NCBI RefSeq assembly: GCF_963678975.1
Contig: NC_089274.1
Location: 31,745,053-31,809,052, forward strand
Reading direction: 5' to 3'
DNA from: Dysidea avara
Lineage: Eukaryota; Porifera; Demospongiae; Dictyoceratida; Dysideidae
Length of the DNA stretch: 64,000 nucleotides
Part shown: one piece after another, positions 60,421 to 64,000 of the stretch
How the letters are laid out: every line of letters starts with the position of its first letter
Numbering within the stretch: position 1 is the stretch's first letter
Notes under the pieces: generated by a model
The model's input: the letters and a program-made list of their open reading frames with translations, nothing else
Databases searched by the model: none
What the model was told of the DNA's origin: nothing
Position numbers and translations under genes: made by a program

Positions 60421-62204
60421 TATTACATATAATGCGAAGGGTCAACTTAAAAGTAACCATTATTTGGAAGTATTGGATGCATGCCAAGAGTATTATTTAT
60501 ATTTTTCTATCAAGACTGTGACATCAGTCACTCTTTGTTGATGTGCCAGGTCACCAAAATTTTGACATTACAGATGTGAGTGTGAAACACATCATTATGC
60601 ATGCACATCAAATATTGAAATGGCAGATTTAGGAGGGGTATTTGGGGCATTTCAAATCCTCATTTCCCCCTTGTGGAGCCATACTTCTTTAGATTCAATT
60701 TTTTACTTAATGTTATCACTCAAGAAACACCATACTATCTTCATTTATTGTAAATGCAAACCCTCTGAAACAAAAGTTGAACCAGCTGTCGAACCGTTAC
60801 CTAGCACCTTTGTGCATACTAAGCGCCTCTAAAATAATTATTGTGTTGTTGATGCTTAAACCAATCATAGCCTCTCTCTAACAGCTTTTAAGACACACAA
60901 ACACCTACTGCTAAAAATCAACAGCGAGACACAATTATTTTCTGCTTCAAACACACAGCAACTAACAAGAGAATCTGTGCTCGCAACTACCTGCAACTTA
61001 GCCTGTTTGCACCCTTCCCCTTGCCACCTCATGTTTTGTATTAATCAAGTCTTTGTTGGTATGTAATGATGTAATTTACTCCTTCATTAGTAACTTTCAA
61101 ACGCATTTTTTTAGACACACAATAGTACATAACAATGGTCTTAGTAACAAGCGCATTTCATGTGGGTATAACTAGTCTACATAATAATTCTCTAACTGTT
61201 TTCTGGCACTGTCCCTTCATTCTCACTCAGGTTTCCATCGGATTACCACGATTGAAGATAAATCTTTTGATCTGGATTTGGTGGCAATTTGTAAACTATG
61301 GAAACACCCTCTTTAAACTGTACATGTATGCCACTGTGACCAGAGGAAGCTACTAAACACTCTGGACCTTTATACTGGGACACACATCTTAATGCTCCAC
61401 CAACTGCGTGGATGTTCAGGCAGAACAGAAATTTCAGTGTTAATACCCACAAGTTCAACCAATATTATCAAAATTGTGACATCAGTCACTCTTTGTTGAT
61501 GTGACATGTGACAATACGATGCTAGTGTGCAACACACCATTGTAGAAATCATGCATGCACATCAAATAATATATGTATACCAAATCATGTCTTTGTTTAC
61601 TCGTTGTAACATTCACACAAAAATTTGGAAGTTTCAACTAGAATAGGGACCATACCATATTGATAAAAAGTACTGAAACAAGCTGGAGTAATTGTAAATC
61701 TAAACCAAAAAACAGCCAAGCTGCAAAAAAAAGAGTGCAAAAATTTTAATTACGACAATTCAGGTGAATTTGGTGCCGGATCCTAGTGAAATGTGGAGGA
61801 GGCAATGCAAATTCAGCTGAATTGTCATTATTAAATTTTTTGCCATTAACCTACCATCACAGCCATTTCTTGGCCGCCACCTCGGATTTCACATCTTTTT
61901 TCACCCTGGCCTTTTTTGGGGCCGCACTCTTTTTTACAGCTTGGCTGTTTTGGTTTAGATATCACTTCTTTTTGTATTGCAAGCCACAAAGCCGGCCATC
62001 AACTGGCTATGGTGCTTCCTTTTAACTTGTTTTTTTTTTTCACTGCAGGAATTGTGGAACAAAAGCCAGAAGCAATTATGTGTATACGTACCTTTTTTGT
62101 CTGATTAAATATTTGTATATTTTACACTAAATGATATCACATATGTAATAGGGCGATTTCTTACATAACTGAACTGTAGCTGAAACTCTCATTGTTTGTA
62201 GTTT

Positions 62205-62610
62205 GAACTCTTTTCAGGGTGACTTGTTTCTAGCTGAACTCTCTACATGGTGATATGTTTCTAGCACATATTTCTACAGAGTGATTTGTTTGTAGCTGAT
62301 CTCTCTATAGGGTAACTTGTTTCTAGCTGATATCTCTACAGAGTGACTTGTTTCCAGCTGATCCTTCTACAGGGTGATTTAATTGTTTGTAGCTGATCTC
62401 TCTACTGGGTGACTTGTTTCTAGTTGAACTCTCTACTGGATGACTTGTTCCTAACTGATCTCTCTACATGATCATTTGTTTCCAACACATATTTCTACTG
62501 GGTTATTTGTTTGTAGCTGATCTCTATATGGGTTACTTCTTTCTATCTGATCTCTCTTCAGGGTGACTGCTCTATTAGGATGACTGCTCTATTAGAGTAT
62601 CTCGATCTCG
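62205..62610. repeat. Degenerate tandem repeat (about 33-bp unit) ending in the GACTGCTCTATTAG motif
   Basis: About ten units of the type GGTGACTTGTTTCTAGCTGA then TCTCTCTACA. The last units change to GGGTGACTGCTCTATTAGG and GACTGCTCTATTAGAGTATC. Confidence 0.8.
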
Positions 62611-63248
62611 CACTTCCTACACTAAGTTGGATTTTGTGTTATAACTCTGTGGCTTTAAGTCTGATTCTTCTACATTATTGAAGAGCCTTTCATGATTACT
62701 CCATCTGTACAGCGATTTTCAAAGCATTATTCCAAGCGGTTTTTCCGGTAGGGCATGGCAAGTGGTCATTGTTTATTAGCTAATCTCGATTGTGTAATTG
62801 GCCTTTTCGCTGTATCTTCATGGTTTTTAGCTCGATTTTTTCAAACCACAAAAAGTTTGAGGTTCAATAGTTAACCTATCCATGCACCAATTTTCAGCTT
62901 CTTCCCATAAGCGGTTTACCCTGTAGGCATGACAAAATATTGGTGTTATTTTTTGTGAATAATTGCTAATAACTCCTTGACTGTTTACTGTATTCCAGCC
63001 AAACTTGGTACCAAGATGCGCCTTTATATCCCCCTTCTGTGTACCAAATTTCAAGCTTGAAGCGATTTCGCTCAAATTTGGAAGAAGTTGGTGGGCATGT
63101 CCACAGCAAAAATCATCTTGTTTCATCAAGGCAGCACAGAGCTACAGAGGTGCGAAAATTGTGTTTTCTTTCTTCCTGTCAATATACTCACGAGTGTTGC
63201 GCGCTGGCTTCTTGGGCCGCACGACACTACCGTGTGTCTTGATATATG

Positions 63249-63398
63249 TTAAAGCATTGCCACGAGCGCAAAATGAAAAATAAAGCACGAGGTGTGCAGC
63301 CAAGATGCTAATAATGCACGAGGTGAAGCACATTATTAGTATTAAGGCCAAGCACCGAGTGCTTTATTTTTCATATAGCACTCGCAGCAATGCTTTAA
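63249..63398. mobile_element. Foldback element of 150 bp
   Basis: Inverted ends TTAAAGCATTGCCACGAGCG and CTCGCAGCAATGCTTTAA, with AAATAAAGCAC pairing inside. Confidence 0.72.
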
Positions 63399-64000
63399 AT
63401 GATTTATGGAACTTTCTAGTGGTAGCTTGCAGCCATACACTAGGACTCATAATTAACACACATTAAATTATTAGCAGCCTGAATGCACACAAACTAGTTT
63501 ACCAAAGCAACTCATGCGTAGTTCACCACCATAGTTTGGCATGGTAGACGCTCATTGCATATTTTGGCAGGTTTTGGTCACAACCCACAATTGATTCTAT
63601 TGTGACACATGGTGAAGTATTTCCATGATATCTCCAGGACTTGTCCGTTAACAGTAACAAACGTAATAGCAACATTACCTTCTCCCACCCATCATCAAAG
63701 TATTTAAATATGTCTATAAAAGCAATCCAGTGGTAGAACTCGTATTGGCTGGGGTGATTGACCACTCAGCGCGGTGAGGGCTATCAGCCGGCATCGGCTT
63801 GGGTGATTAGTTGTACCGGCGTGAGCACCATGGGCTATTAGCCTGCACTAGAGCACATGGGCAACTGTGCTTTGCTTTATTGCACTGAGAAATAAAAGCT
63901 CTCTAAAGCACTCTTTGCGGTGCAATAAAGCACTCTTTGTGGGCAATGAAGCACTGTTTGCCCTAAAGTGTACTTTATGAAAGTTAAAGTACATTTTTCC

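Larger units (their letters stand above)
59453..63248. other. Repeat-rich region without recognised genes
   Basis: GACTG motif at 59,473, R1 copy, and the 62,205-62,610 tandem repeat. Minus-strand frames at 61,243-61,458 and 62,827-63,129 are open and fairly protein-like but match nothing I know. These are where missing exons of the minus-strand MARVEL-type gene would be expected; none was identified. Confidence 0.5.

Overview
The window is eukaryotic nuclear DNA: AT-rich, with spliceosomal introns, animal-type genes and many transposable elements. The host genes are metazoan (an FBXW7 orthologue, a four-helix MARVEL-type membrane protein, a WDR25 orthologue). The repeats include BEL/Pao, DIRS-like, R2-like and other non-LTR fragments, tRNA-derived SINEs and many small foldback (MITE) elements. 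A non-vertebrate animal is clear; a demosponge is my best inference from the overall repeat style, and nothing here proves it.

Layout. 1-12,912 (+): the last eight visible exons of FBXW7, encoding 321 aa, essentially the whole C-terminal WD40 propeller; the F-box half lies upstream of the window. 13,151-29,887 (+): a four-exon MARVEL-type gene of about 203 aa starting 253 bp after the FBXW7 stop. Its last intron (8.5 kb) holds an antisense, decayed DIRS-like retrotransposon (about 21,640-26,803), itself broken by two smaller elements, plus a hAT transposase fragment. 29,888-39,740: no recognised host gene; microsatellites, foldback elements, a hAT-like MITE with perfect 8-bp target duplications and a CACTA-like MITE. 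39,745-40,175 (+): 3' fragment of a non-LTR element. 40,771-43,773 (-): frameshifted reverse transcriptase with an R2-like zinc/endonuclease C-terminus. 43,931-46,439: a 2.5-kb foldback element with 180-bp terminal inverted repeats and a 4-bp target duplication. 46,966-48,690 (+) and about 54,690-56,104 (+): the RT/RNase H half and the integrase half of a BEL/Pao element, collinear but separated by 6 kb. That 6 kb contains an intact, intronless WDR25 gene (52,504-53,676). 58,198-58,308 (-): last exon of a second MARVEL-type gene, a paralogue of the first and facing it tail to tail. 58,309-64,000: repeats only.

The three recognised host genes belong to unrelated processes: SCF ubiquitin ligase substrate recognition, membrane tetraspan function, and an uncharacterised WD40 scaffold. 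I see no operon-like or pathway relation between them. The most notable structures are the WDR25 locus sandwiched by one BEL element, a short motif (GACTGCTCTATTAGAG) recurring at about 14 places inside several unrelated MITE families, and the stacked insertions in the MARVEL intron.
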